NCBI GenBank assembly: GCA_034687125.1
Contig: JAQGBZ010000044.1
Coordinates: 212,086 to 276,085, forward strand
Origin: Neelides folsomi
Taxonomy: Eukaryota; Arthropoda; Collembola; Neelipleona; Neelidae
Reading direction: 5' to 3'
DNA: 64,000 nt
Part shown: in pieces, positions 52,283 through 64,000 of the stretch
How the letters are laid out: each line of letters starts with the position of its first letter
Numbering within the stretch: position 1 is the stretch's first letter
Translations under genes and position numbers: made by a program
Notes under the pieces: model-generated
Seen by the model: the letters and a program-made list of their open reading frames with translations, nothing else
Told to the model about the DNA's origin: nothing
Database searches by the model: none

Positions 52283-55200
52283 AATTGGAATTGTTGGATG
52301 GAAAAATTAAAGTAAGAGAATTATAGAGCTTTAGCTGTAGAGCTTCCAAAGGAGCTGATGTGATTATGACCTCAGATAGATTTCCAAACATGTCTTGACT
52401 ATGGATTTGAGTGGACGGGTGAATTAGCGGAAATGAACAATGAGTGTGAAATGGGCAGAGGGTGAAAAGTGATAATGGGATTTGTCACCCAACCCCCATT
52501 GTGGCTAATGAAGAGAAGACTAAAAGCTCATTGCGGTAAAGGAATCAAGTCTGACATCGTTGGCTTAAACCATTGGGTGCATATGGTGAGGGTGACGGTC
52601 GCATTCAACCCCAACCTTATTCAAAAACTGATAAAAATGTGCTGAGCTCACCTTCGGCTCCCCTTTCAAATTCCCCATCTTCGACAAAGATCCAAACACG
52701 GAGTGACAATACACTTTGGCTATCCGAACAAATTACTTACACTAATTACGATTTAAACCATCCACATATTAAATTAACTAAATTAATTGAGTTTAGAAAT
52801 CCCATTGTGTTAAATGCAAACTTTGCATTTTCATTGTTTGACTGTTTTGTAATAAGATTTAGAGTAATTTGGATTTAATTTGAAATAATTTGGAAAACAT
52901 GTGAATTTAAACAATTTGGGAAATATGTGAACTTAAATAATTAAATAAATTTAGTTTTTATATGAAAAAATGAAATTTATTTGAAATGTTTATCAGGAGT
53001 GAGTTTGAATGAGAATTCCTACGTCATGAGTTTTTTCCTTTTAAAATTAGATAATAGTAAGGGAGTATCAATGTTATATGGATCTTTTATAGTAAATAAA
53101 AGATCCCCCTGGCATTAAGTTTTGACAAGAAGAAGTACATCATTCGATGTCATGTCCAACGAACCTTCCACTCGCCCTGAATTCTGATTTTTATGCTCGG
53201 CTGTTGTTAAGCATAAAATTCCAAATCCGCACTATTCAGCCGTTCAACCTCTTTTATCAATTTATCAATACAGTGGACAATATTGGACCAACTCTAAGCC
53301 AATTCCACGTGTTGAAAACAGGCAAATGTAATTGTAAAATTGAAATGAAATGAATTTAAACTGAGCCAATTTCAATTTCTTTCTAAATTCTACTTCATTT
53401 CGTATTTTACCTTTAGTTATCATTCAATGGTTTAATTCAATACATGGAAGAAAAAATGTAATTTAATTGTAATTGGGAGAATTAAAAGGAGCCGCAAGTG
53501 TTGATCAATATTTCCTACAATAAAACATTTATTCATTTGATAGGATAAATGAAGACTTACATTATTGGCATCTACACAAACAAGCCAACAATGGGAAAAT
53601 TTATAGGGATAAAAAAGGCATTGTTGCTCAATTTTATTGTGTGTTAAATTTCGTCAATGATTTAGAAACAACTTTGGATCTCCCTCTTGGTTTGGGATGA
53701 AAGGAAATGTTGGAGGTTCCATTATGCAAAAATAGGGTCGTTGTATTCAAAAAAGGCCCGTTGGGAATGGGCAAAAAATCCTTTTGAGGGTGATAAAAGA
53801 GGAAGGGATGGGGAGATTAAGTTCATCTCTCATTTGAATCCTTTAATGCCAATATCTGGGAAAGTGTATTGATCTGAGTGTGGATGGGAAGGAGGTGAAA
53901 CTTTTTGGTTCTTTGTCATCTTTCAAGAACCAACACTTGTCACATGGGAGAATGAATGAGGGTTTTGATTGATAGGCCATGTGAGAAAGCATTCGCTGTT
54001 TCCTTACTTCATTCTCCCAACTTCACCCAGAAGCATAATAACCAATATAACTCCTTTAATCTTCCAAGACCTTCCACCCTTCATTCAACACAAAGTAAAT
54101 ATAGATTTCCCTCCTTACTATCCCTTGTACAATTAACTCCGTCAAATTCTTCACAGAGACTCAATTCTTCCGCTCAATTAAATATCAGCTAATTATTAAT
54201 GAGCAAAGGGGGATAATTGCAAACAATTTGGGTAAACATTTCATTCCGCCTTTATTTACACTTCCAACCTATCACGATTTCCCTATAAGTTTCTCGAACA
54301 ATATCATTCTTCATTTTCTTTGGATTTGTGCCCAAGAGAGCCCGTGGAGCTGTTGAGCTTAATTACTAATCCCTGTAGATATACTTATGTAACATATATA
54401 TATATAACTATATATACATATCAACAAGACCTTCCCTTGTGAATCCATGGATGTAAAAAGAAAGTTCATAATAGTCTCAAAATATAAGTAGTTGCATATA
54501 TAGTTTTAATGGCATATATAATGTACATCTGTAGATTGTAATTCTTCATCTGACGTATCCGAGTTTGAGAAATCGGGGAGTTTCTTTGTGGAGCTGTAAA
54601 TGAAGGTTTCTTATTCCCATCTTTACACAGAGATTTGAATAGTTGTGCACAAAGGGAATGTTTGATCAATGTCGAGATGCATTGTGTTTTAATAAGCAGA
54701 TGGGATGACATTAATTTTTGAGTCAAATAATGACTCCATTTTGCACTTCTCCATTTGCATTCTTCCCATTGAAGGAGGGAAGGAATGCGAAAAGGAGGAG
54801 AGGAGTCATTGTCAATTCAAGGGACGGATGAGCTGTGCGGTGAAGGATCCAAAACGGCAGCCGTAATCTCCTTTACAAAAAAGGAGGAGTTGTCATTCAC
54901 AATTTGAACACCGTGGAATAATGGGCTATGAATATACAAAAGATCACAACAACATTCATTACTTTTCCCTCAACATGGTTAGCATATGTCCATTATTTGG
55001 GAGTTGTTCGGAGGTCTCATAAAGGGCCAAATCCTATTCACCACTTTCGAGGCATGCCTGATGAAATAATAGTCTTTGGAATGGTCCCTCCACCTAATTA
55101 GCAAGCCAAAGGTTGAGTGGGCCGGAGAAGTGTCAAAGACTGGTGGAGCGCGGAGAGTAATGAATTCCAAACTCCATTCCCGGTGTCATAGTCCCACAAT

Positions 55201-58200
55201 GGGATTCCTGACAAAGACCAACCTGTGCCATCACGATCCAAGGTAGGCTTAAATACGACCAATGGGGGAGGATTTAAAAAGTGAATGGGAAAGGGCGGTT
55301 TCCCGCGAGCGGATAAAGAGGAAATCGGGTAAAAATGGTGAAGAGCGTTTAGAACCTTGTCTGATCCCGGTCCCCTTCGCCCTTCTCCGAATACACTTGT
55401 CCCTCATGCAAAGTCCCGAATGGCAATCGCGAGGAATGATTAATGACTTGCAACATTAGGAAATTCTATTGACAAACATTTTACTTCGTTGCACCCATCA
55501 TGCCGTGACGTGATTTGGTCGGCCCGGGATGAATGAACACAATTGTCGCCCCATGACAAAAATCCGCCCCTTCGCCCTAATGCAGAAGGTGGACTTATCG
55601 GGGAAGCATTAAGAGAGATTCCAAAGACGGGTCTTAAGCCCTTCTTGTCTCCTGCTCCATGTAATCTCTTATACATTCAGGCTTCAATGATCGCATTAAC
55701 CCCACAGACTCCATTTTAAAGAGACTTAAACCTCGGTCGAGTATCCAAACTTGAGCATTTTAATCACAACAAATTACCCCAACGCGGTCCATTTAAAAAT
55801 TCCTTTCCTAAAAAGCCCAAAAAACTCAAAATGGACATTTTTCTCCCGGCTTATTTGATTCACATGGCTAACTTAATTTTTCTCAATTTACTAAGAACTT
55901 TATGGAACTATAAACGCCTCTCGTTTATGAACATTTTATGAACTAGGAAGCTAAATTGAATGAGACCAACTTTTTGTATTTACCTGGACGTTCCCATCCT
56001 TTCCCGTACATCTCTCCTGTGGAGGTCGGAGAGAAGTTCAAAGATCTTAATTGGAATGGCATATTAAATGATTCCTCTTAATGAGGAGAGTGAAACGGAA
56101 TGTGTGAAGGGGAAAACACTTACAAGATTCCTCCTTGAATAATGCTATTTGCTCCTCATTTGTAACCCCTCGGCCATTTCTATAACTTTCCATCAATGTT
56201 CCTCTCATTTACTCATTAAGCAAATACATAAATAACGTTGACTCAACACACACCGCGTGGAATGCAAATCTTCCAATGTCTCTCAACTTTACTAATTAAA
56301 TCTCCTCTCTTACTGTGGAAATAAACATAGGAATATTACACCACTTCTCTTTTACCTAAAAACCCTTCCGCAACTCCAAAACGTCCTCAATGTACTCCGC
56401 ACATTGGTAAATGCAATTCGATATTCAATTTAAAAACGGAATTGGACCATTTTAAGAAAATTTTAAATTTCCTTCAAACTACATACCATAGGTATAAATA
56501 CATGCGTATTCTTTTACTATTATTTTTCTTATGAATTGTAGGGTAAGCAGAATGAAAGGAATTTTATCGCCCAGCACACGAAGAGAACCTTATTAGGATT
56601 CCCGTTGTATCGTTAATAAATACAATTGTTGAATCCCACCTTTTAAGCAGAGCTAAAACAAAATGGAGCGAATGAATGAGAGTAGTTACAAGAGAAGAAT
56701 GGAGGGATCAAATTGAATAGAGAGTAACGCTGAGGATCCAAAAACTGTCTGGTCCTTTTTAATGCAAATGAACCTCTATTCAACAACCCCTGGACCTACT
56801 TGAAAAAAATAAAGCTCATTAAGGTTTCAAAAGCCTTACATTGACCTAGTTAAGCATAAAAACAAATCAAGAGAAACATTTCATTGTAATTTGAGGAAAT
56901 GGCGGAAACTCTCGACTACTTTTTTATTATTCAGAATTACATGGACTTTACAGTTTATTAATTATTTATATTCGGGTTCTACGAATGAAAAAAAACTAAT
57001 TGAATTCAAAAATAATGCACATAAGTAGGCGCATATATAAATACATAATGGGGAATGCTAAAAAGAGTCTCATTATTTTCTTTGCTTTAATGATCAAACT
57101 CAAGGAGTGGACTTGACTTTGGCAGCATTAAAATTAAACCCATTGGGTTGTTCACAACTTCCACTTTTCAATTTAATAGTCATCGACGCGTGTGGGCCCT
57201 GGAACCCTCAAACACTTCAATGACCAAACCCCTCAATTACATTATTTCGCCTCGTGCGGAACTTGGTGGAAAAAGCTCATTAAATTAACATACATATCCT
57301 CATCTGATTATCCTCAAATACCCTTTGTTCATTTTCCACTATAATAACAAATTTCATTTGATTGTTAAATTTAACATGCATTAAATTAGTTAAATAGTTT
57401 AATTTTGCTGAATTGGTGTTGTATATATTTTGTATCTAATTTTTTGGTTCGAAGAGTCAATAGAGTCTGTTGAGATAATCGTATGGGTCAAAGGAGCGGG
57501 AAAAGGTAGGAGGGTTATTGATTGTGAATCCTTTTCATCTCTTTTCTTCTTTCCTGATCGGAGTATCAAACTGCTCCTCTCTCCGAGATGAGAGTCGGGG
57601 GAAAGTGGAAGGTGAATAATAAAGAGAGCCTCCAAATAAGAGTCAATCGAGAGAAAAAATAAATAAGCCCCTTGAGAGGGAAAGGGGGAGAATCCCACAA
57701 TCTATGTACAATATGCTCCCGGGTGGAGGAATAATATAATGCGAGGTGTCTTCATACTTCCACTGAAATATTGAAAGATTTATCAACCCTTTGATAGTTT
57801 CCATTAGCCTTATTGGAAAACCATCCTCGGCTTCTTCCCCATTCCGCCAAATGTGAACTCATTCCACAAGTACCTTTCCCGGAGCTCTCATATGAATCCT
57901 CGTTCCTTAATTCCATCTCATTGAGTCTCCATCCTCTACCTCTTCCATTTATTCATGAGGGTTGGAGGAAAACGACTCTCTGGCCCGATCCATGGAAATC
58001 CTCCATACACCCTGGGACGATTCTAATCCAAACTTTGTCAACTTGGCGGTCCTCAGGAGGACCATCGCAGATCGGAGAGAATAATGAAGGCGGAGAGTTG
58101 AAAGAAACTTCAAGTGCCCACTCGACCATCTCTCCATCCAGCCCCATGGATATTCCTCAACAATTTAAAAAACTTCCCATTCATCCATCAACTCATGGAC

Positions 58201-58557
58201 ACAAAAGTCTCATTGTGATTTAGCTTTAATAAAATAATAATATATGTACCATATACAGATAATGAATGTACCATATATACTATACACACATTCCCCAAGG
58301 CTCGAGTTATTGCGAGCCCCATAAAGATTGTGAGAATTAAGAACGAGCTGCAGCAGAAAATGCCTGCACATCCCAATACTCATCTTATACTTATACATGT
58401 ATTAGTAATATCATATACTTATTAGATTCCATTCATACAACATTATTGATCTCGTTCGAAATGAGTCGGATTGGCGAGGAAATCTCCGAGGGTCTTTGAC
58501 GTCTTGTAGATGTAATCTGCGAGTGAGGCCCAAGGGTTTCTTCCGATCAATCCTCAG

Positions 58558-58995
58558 TTGACTGAGAGTGGGCCAAGGGCTAATTTGGGGCGACAGGTGA
58601 GCGAGGGTCGGGCGAGTGGGTGGGAGGAGCTGCAGGTGAGGACCAAGAAGTTGCGCAGTGGGAGAACAAAAGGAGCCTCCTGTCATTGTTCCCGAGATCA
58701 CAATAGCCTTTGTCTTCTCCTCGTTTGGGGATTGGCTGTCGGAAGACGGGCGAAGACATTGGTCGCAGAGATAGGGGCCTATAGTTGTGAGAGGACGAGC
58801 TCCTCATCCTATTCTATGCGCAGATCCCTTGTTCCTCACTGCTGTTGTTCTCAAACTCCAAGAACACACATCTCCCTTCCTCGGTCTCTCCACTTCCAAG
58901 AGGCTCCTGGGCAGAGGGGCACGTTCAGCTCCCAACCTTTGTTTCTCACCCAACCCCGGAACACGACCACGACCACGACCACGACTGTGAAGTGA
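58558..58995 (+). other. GC-rich island with 145-codon ORF
   Basis: This is among the GC-richest stretches of the intergenic half (about 53% by eye). An open plus-strand frame starts MTESGPRANLGRQ and ends after a Thr run encoded by an (ACCACG)n microrepeat. A consensus GTGAGA follows near 58989 and could serve as a splice donor. The frame starts next to a TCAGTTGACTGAG near-palindrome. The predicted protein is rich in Ser, Arg and Cys and not protein-like, and the minus strand is also open. A 5' UTR exon or promoter island is more likely than coding sequence. Confidence 0.2.
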
Positions 58996-61900
58996 GAAAC
59001 AAAGAAGACTAACAATTGGAGACTCCAAGGAGTGTCAGTTGTTGTTAATACACTCCGATTCACTTGAGATCTTGCGGATTGACTCTCATGCCAAAATCTC
59101 AATCACTCGCTCTCGACCCGTGCAAGACTTAAGTCACACAACAATGGGTTCAATAACTCACCCCAAGTCTGACGGGGAAATAAAGTGGTGGTGAATTTCT
59201 TTCATAATCGGCTGAAGGATCGTTGAGAGAATCTCTCAGGACTTTGTGCGACACGGGGGGAAATCAATTGAACAAACACATTATTAATGGATACACTTTC
59301 CAATCACTAGACATTTGTAATTAAGAGTGAATTCAACTTTATTCGATTCTTATATTAAGATATAATTTACTAAAAATCAACATCTATTCAATCAATCAGA
59401 TACAAGAGGTAAGATTCACTATGTCAAAATTTTGTTCAATATATTGAAAAGGAGTTAGGTTAGGTTATATACCATAACGTATACTTATATAATATATAAG
59501 GTATTAAGAAATCTCATACCGACTTGAGTTGAAAATGTATGAATATTATTATATCATTTTTTGTTTAAAGATTTAAAAATAATTGAAATGTTTAGATATT
59601 TTTAAGCCAAATTAAACTTTCTCTTTCAAGTCAACATTTGGGTCGATTTGAATATGTAGCATACAAAGTTGTATCTTTGATGTTTTGACGGTTCATTATG
59701 AATTTCCAAAGTATGGTTTTATCAAAGCATAACAATGTGTGAGAATTAAAACAATTCTCTGATATGAATAAAATTGAGGAATTGGTCGTGGACTTTATTT
59801 CCAGGGGTGTATTTTACATGAAAACCTTGCAGATGTGAAATTGGGATTTGTTCTCAATGCTTCCAAAGTTCTGTTATAGTCAAGATAAAAAAGGAGCTTA
59901 AATTGAGCCATCCACCGTAAAATCTGAGCGTGTAAATCGGAACGGGGAGTCTCCAATGGGTTTTGTGCTCATTAAATGTTTGGAAGTGGAGAGAATGAAA
60001 CCTGAAAAGTGTTGGAATTGACGTTGTGAGATGTTTTGGAATTTTAATCTTCACATTTATGAAGTGACGATGAATGCGGTGGATTTTGGTTGGTGTGGAA
60101 AGGGAATTGTTCCAAAGAATGGGTTTAAATGGAATGGCAAAACAATGATTCTCATTCTGTCCATCATACTGTTTCAATTGGGTCTTGAGAGATGTAAAAG
60201 GCTTTGGCTGTTCCACCTCCGGAGTCTATGGGAAGTTGTGGGAGCAGAAAGGAATGCCATTGGAATGCCAAACCTCATTCAATTAATGAGGGCGTGAATA
60301 GACCCAGCCAGATTGTTCTTTTCTTCCCAAGTGAAGGTAGGAGGGAATTGTTGATTGGTTAATTAATGGGATTGTTCGAGCTCTTTGTCTTCCCGACCTC
60401 TCCTGGGTGCGTGGGGACAATGTGGGGAAATGTTTTGAGGAAGAACAAATTCCTTGGGCCCATAAGATCCCACAATGGGGCCTGTCAATGGGCGCCCAAC
60501 GGACCATGGGGAAAGATGTGTGGATTGAATGAGAGCTGTGTATTAAATATGAGTGGGAATGAGGGAGCTATTCCTGGAAAATGACATGGAATATGGCGAG
60601 ATGTGTGGGGATTGTTGTAAATGGATTGGCGGCGAAGTTGAGAGGAACAAGGCCGGTCCTTCTATGTTCATTTTTCCCTCTTCCGAAGGGGAGATGATGA
60701 AAAGAAAGGAGAATCCGTCTAATTATAACTCCGATCACACTCCCGTCAATTTACCATTATTCCCTCTTTGCACAAGTCAAGGGAGTTAAAAGGACTTTCA
60801 TCCAATTAACATCCTCAGACCCATCAAATCCCCCACACCGGCCAACTCAATGGGCCAATTTTAAATTCATTCGGCAAATGCCGAAGAGGTGAAATGTAAA
60901 ATTGATGATGGGAGATATTCTGTGAGTGAGGAAAAAAGAATCGTCGATGTTTATTTGTAGTATTCTCGAGCTCTTCCTTTGAGCCCTGTTCTTTCTCTGC
61001 GAAAAGAGTTTAGCATTGGAATGCCGATGGCATGCACAAGTTCCTTTGGGTCTCTGGACACAAAGGAGTCTTTCACTTCCCCCGACACCTCGAATCTCAA
61101 AAACAACAGGTCAAAGTGTGACTCATTTCACACGTTTTCTTCTTTCAACAAGAGATTCATCCTCATTATCCACCTTGGTTAGAAAGGGGTAAAGTAATTC
61201 ATATTTAAACCTGTATACATACATTCAACATTAACAAGGCATTAAAAATAAAAGAAATAATAGTAAAATAAGTAATTATTATAATTTAATGATAATTTAT
61301 TTACAGATAATTTATTTCATCTAAGCTTTAAATAATATTATTATTATGGAAATATCACATGTCAAGTTTTTATTTATATTTAGATCAAAGGAGTTTATTA
61401 TTATTTGAGAGTTCTTTTAATAACGGAATTGTCTTTCTTGAGGAAGAAGGACAAAAGTCGTCAATGGCCTTAAACATTGTTTAATTGGCTCAATGAGGTT
61501 TTTTCTTTGTTCTCCTTCGTCTTGTTTCTGAGCCGGTTGGAGGAAATTAAATTAACTTTGTCTCATGAAGAGTCAAAGGTTCTTTCCACTTCCAGATTGC
61601 TTTCAAGAGCACCAAACAATTACTGACTGTATTTGAAAGAAATTCTTCCCCAAAGACCTCTTCAATCCTTTGTAAATTCCCTATCTCTCCCCAACTTCCA
61701 GGTTTCATTCTTTTCCTCCACTTCATCCCTGTAAGAATAAAATATATTTAAATGTGCACAGCTTGATCTTCAATGAGCCTTCATTTTGTACATGTGTTCA
61801 TAACCAGGGTTGTACTATATGAGTATATGCAGAAACATATGGAACTGGTTTGAAATGAAAAAAAAGTCATGAGTGGGAAGGTTTACAATGTTCTACCTCG

Positions 61901-62729
61901 TGCCTATATGATCCTTGGGAGAAGTATTCTTTTCTCATTGAGAGATAATAGAGAGGAGGGGCGAAAGAAGTGAAGATTATTTATGAAAATTAGCGTGACA
62001 AGTCTTATTCTCTTGAGCAGAATAGGGAGACCATTAGTTTGGCAAAAATTATTCGAGGGGTGTACCTTGTTGATCGTAATGGCGCCCAGATGTTCTTTCC
62101 AACCTCCTTTGCATCTTCACTTCTAAATTGATTTTGAGGTTGGAATTGAGAGGATCTCTCTGCTGGGTGAACTTGTAAGATGTAAGTAAGACCGGGAGAA
62201 TAATCGGATTCATTTGGGGTTCTGAACGAGGGAAGAAATATTGGAACTTTGGAGGGACCACAATGGAACATGTGGAGATTTGGAGAGTGGGAGTTTCGGA
62301 TGTCAAGACATTTGGGATCTGTGGAAGGTAGTCATTGAGGGTCTTAATAATAAGTCAAGAAATGGGTGCATGTGTGGACCATTGTGTCCCATTGTGCTGG
62401 GGGGAGAAGATGAGAGAAAAACAATGAGAATTTGGAGAAACCGTCGGGCGTCTGGCCACAAGGGCTGATCCAACACATGGGCATGTCTTTCCCAGATAAG
62501 GAACTCTTAAGGGAGGAAATAAGCTGTAAAGCCGTACATTACGTTCATAATTAATATAAGGGAGCTGGTAGGGAAAACAAAGCCCTGGAACTCCCAAAGA
62601 CCTTTTCACTCTCAGGGCGTGGGACGGAGGACCCTCGAACAAAAGGAAAGGCCAAGGGCTGCTGTGCATATGTCTCCCTCAAACAATCTCCTTTGAGGGA
62701 GAGAGCCGTCAACCCGGCTCAAATTAGAG
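58996..62729. other. Intergenic region, no recognised gene
   Basis: This is 3.7 kb. AT-rich DNA at 59280-59830 and 61190-61400 separates moderately GC-rich blocks. Short ORFs on both strands (for example 60031-60297) have no supporting features. Confidence 0.5.
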
Positions 62730-63005
62730 ATGTCAAGACAAAGAGATCCCCAGGAACCACCAGAGACGCTCACTTTGTCTCCGCAATATTACGCGTCAAA
62801 CTTGAGTCCTGTGATTCCACATGGGTCCAATTACCCTCAGCTCGAATCTCAAGAAATTGTAAAATCATTAAACGCTTCTCAATTCCTCGCCGACATTTCA
62901 TTTCCTCATGTCCATTTTTCACCCGGAGTGTGTCTGGAGGGTTTTTATTTAAATAAGATCCAAAGCGTGGGTTTTAATGACCTCCAGAAAAAACCAAGTT
63001 TTTAA
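62730..63005 (+). other. Candidate small ORF (91 codons)
   Basis: The frame starts MSRQRDPQEPPETLTLSPQ and ends NDLQKKPSF. Amino-acid composition is balanced and protein-like, and an AG dinucleotide after CTCAAATT lies just upstream (possible acceptor). An overlapping frame (62693-62956) is open too, so coding status is uncertain. No homolog is recognised. Confidence 0.2.
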
Positions 63006-63505
63006 ATGGACATTAAAAAGGCTGATTAAAAACGTGTGGTTGTTCCTGAAGGGAGGAATTAAGAAGGAGCTGGAAGCAATAATGACTCAAGTGTTCATTT
63101 ATTCCAAGAGTTTCCACATCCGTCTTTCCATATTTTTACACTTCTCCTTCCGCAAGTCATAAGAGTTAACTGTGTGTGTGGACGCGTGTTGGTTCACATT
63201 CCCTGAGAGATTTGTGGATATCTCGGAGGAGGTCGAGAAATGAAGACGAGGCGTCGAAGAGTTGTTGTAGGCGGGACACAAAACTTTTTGATTTCCTCAT
63301 TTACATCTCGTTTAATATGAATTGAAGGGAATTAGTCACGAGGAGTGTCTGAACAATTTATGGTTTAAATCTTATCTCCACACGGTGGTCCACGAGAGAT
63401 GAACTCTCGATGAGAGAATTTTCATTACGTTCTCTGTCTTCATTTTGGCATTTATTTCATTATTTTTACACTCAATCCTATTTTACTGTTAGGCCAATTA
63501 GAGCC

Positions 63506-63719
63506 GACAACCGGAGCCTCCGAGATGAATGGGAACAACATCACTGCTCAAATGGAAGGGTTGTATTATAGCCAGGGAGATTCCCTGCATTTATCACTTC
63601 GAGTGGGAGAGATCTCCAATCCAATGACGGATTTCATAGTGGGGGCTCAGCCACCCGGAACCCTCCACCTCTCAAAAGAATCAACCAACAACCCATCAAT
63701 TAATTCTCGATTCAAACAT
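63506..63719 (+). other. Candidate exon, unassigned
   Basis: A long pyrimidine-rich tract ends in CCAATTAG at about 63499-63502. An open frame through ATG 63525 follows, reading MNGNNITAQMEGLYYSQGDS and then SNPMTDFIVGAQPPGTLHL. The open frame continues to 63890 but becomes Lys/Ile-rich after about residue 60, as expected of noncoding AT-rich DNA. No strong donor was found where that change occurs. It could be a terminal exon of a plus-strand gene or chance. Confidence 0.2.
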
Positions 63720-63919
63720 TCAAAAATAATACACATTTATAAAACCAATCGATGGAAAATTTTAAAATCCATTTTCTGTTTCAGTCAAATAAACATTTTT
63801 TTCAAAACAATTCAATTATTAGATTTTACAATTAATGTATATTGTATTACGTATGTAATATTATATATGGTACAGATTATGTATTATTAAGTATAAAATT
63901 TCTCTCATATATATAATAC

Positions 63920-63960
63920 TACAGGGTGACCAGTCTGATCCACTCATCTATAGGCAACAT
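63920..63960 (+). repeat. Possible mariner-like terminal repeat near the window edge
   Basis: TA followed by CAGGGTGACCAGTCTGATCC resembles the TA-CAGGGTG ends of mariner/Tc1-type elements. Only about 80 bp remain before the window edge, so neither the partner repeat nor a transposase can be seen. Confidence 0.25.
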
Positions 63961-64000
63961 TACGAAGATAGGAATACTATCTATATACTGAATTAAATTA

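Larger units (their letters stand above)
51237..58557. other. Intergenic region, no recognised gene
   Basis: This is 7.3 kb of mixed composition. It contains the twin hairpins at 52169-52282. Open frames such as 57813-58223 (plus, 136 codons) and 55440-55676 (minus) look like chance frames in GC-richer islands. No exon with supporting splice signals and homology was found. Confidence 0.5.

Noticed and set aside
57813-58223. 136-codon plus-strand ORF
   Set aside because: Pro/Ser/His-rich text typical of noncoding GC-richer islands here. Two minus-strand frames are open over part of the same bases.
1-64000. CRISPR arrays, operons, ribosome binding sites, tRNA or rRNA genes
   Set aside because: The gene structures are spliced and eukaryotic. 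No regularly spaced identical repeats and no tRNA box-B or rRNA-like sequence were noticed. A tRNAscan run could still find a missed tRNA.

Overview
This window reads as animal nuclear DNA, most likely from an arthropod. It is AT-rich, its genes are split by many short GT-AG introns, and it contains a GABA receptor of the arthropod GRD type and a cytoplasmic dynein-2 heavy chain. The exact lineage cannot be fixed from sequence alone. A small crustacean or chelicerate would fit the composition, but that is a guess. All recognised genes lie on the minus strand and occupy the first 36.4 kb.

Layout. 1-162: the first coding exon of a secreted protein that runs off the left edge. 1230-10590: a complete 15-exon gene for a GRD-type Cys-loop GABA receptor subunit (480 residues predicted). 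It has 10-nt and 30-nt micro-exons and long second and thirteenth introns. 11350-27510: a complete-looking gene of about 42 exons for the dynein-2 heavy chain DYNC2H1, the retrograde motor of intraflagellar transport (about 3,903 residues predicted). Its N-terminus is roughly 400 residues shorter than in vertebrates. 35231-36377: a six-exon gene for an unrecognised multi-pass membrane protein (225 residues). The rest of the window (27.5-35.2 kb and 36.4-64 kb) has no recognisable gene. It holds AT-rich spacer alternating with moderately GC-rich islands, a few core-promoter-like sites, hairpins and microsatellite-like TATG runs. At 50341-51228 lies an 888-bp foldback transposable element with an 8-bp target duplication.

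The genes do not form a pathway. The receptor acts at the neuronal plasma membrane. The dynein acts inside cilia, which in arthropods are mainly those of sensory neurons. The two genes are in tandem with only about 760 bp between them. Exon coordinates were worked out by hand from splice signals, reading-frame continuity and recalled family sequence. The frame sum closes exactly for all three multi-exon genes.
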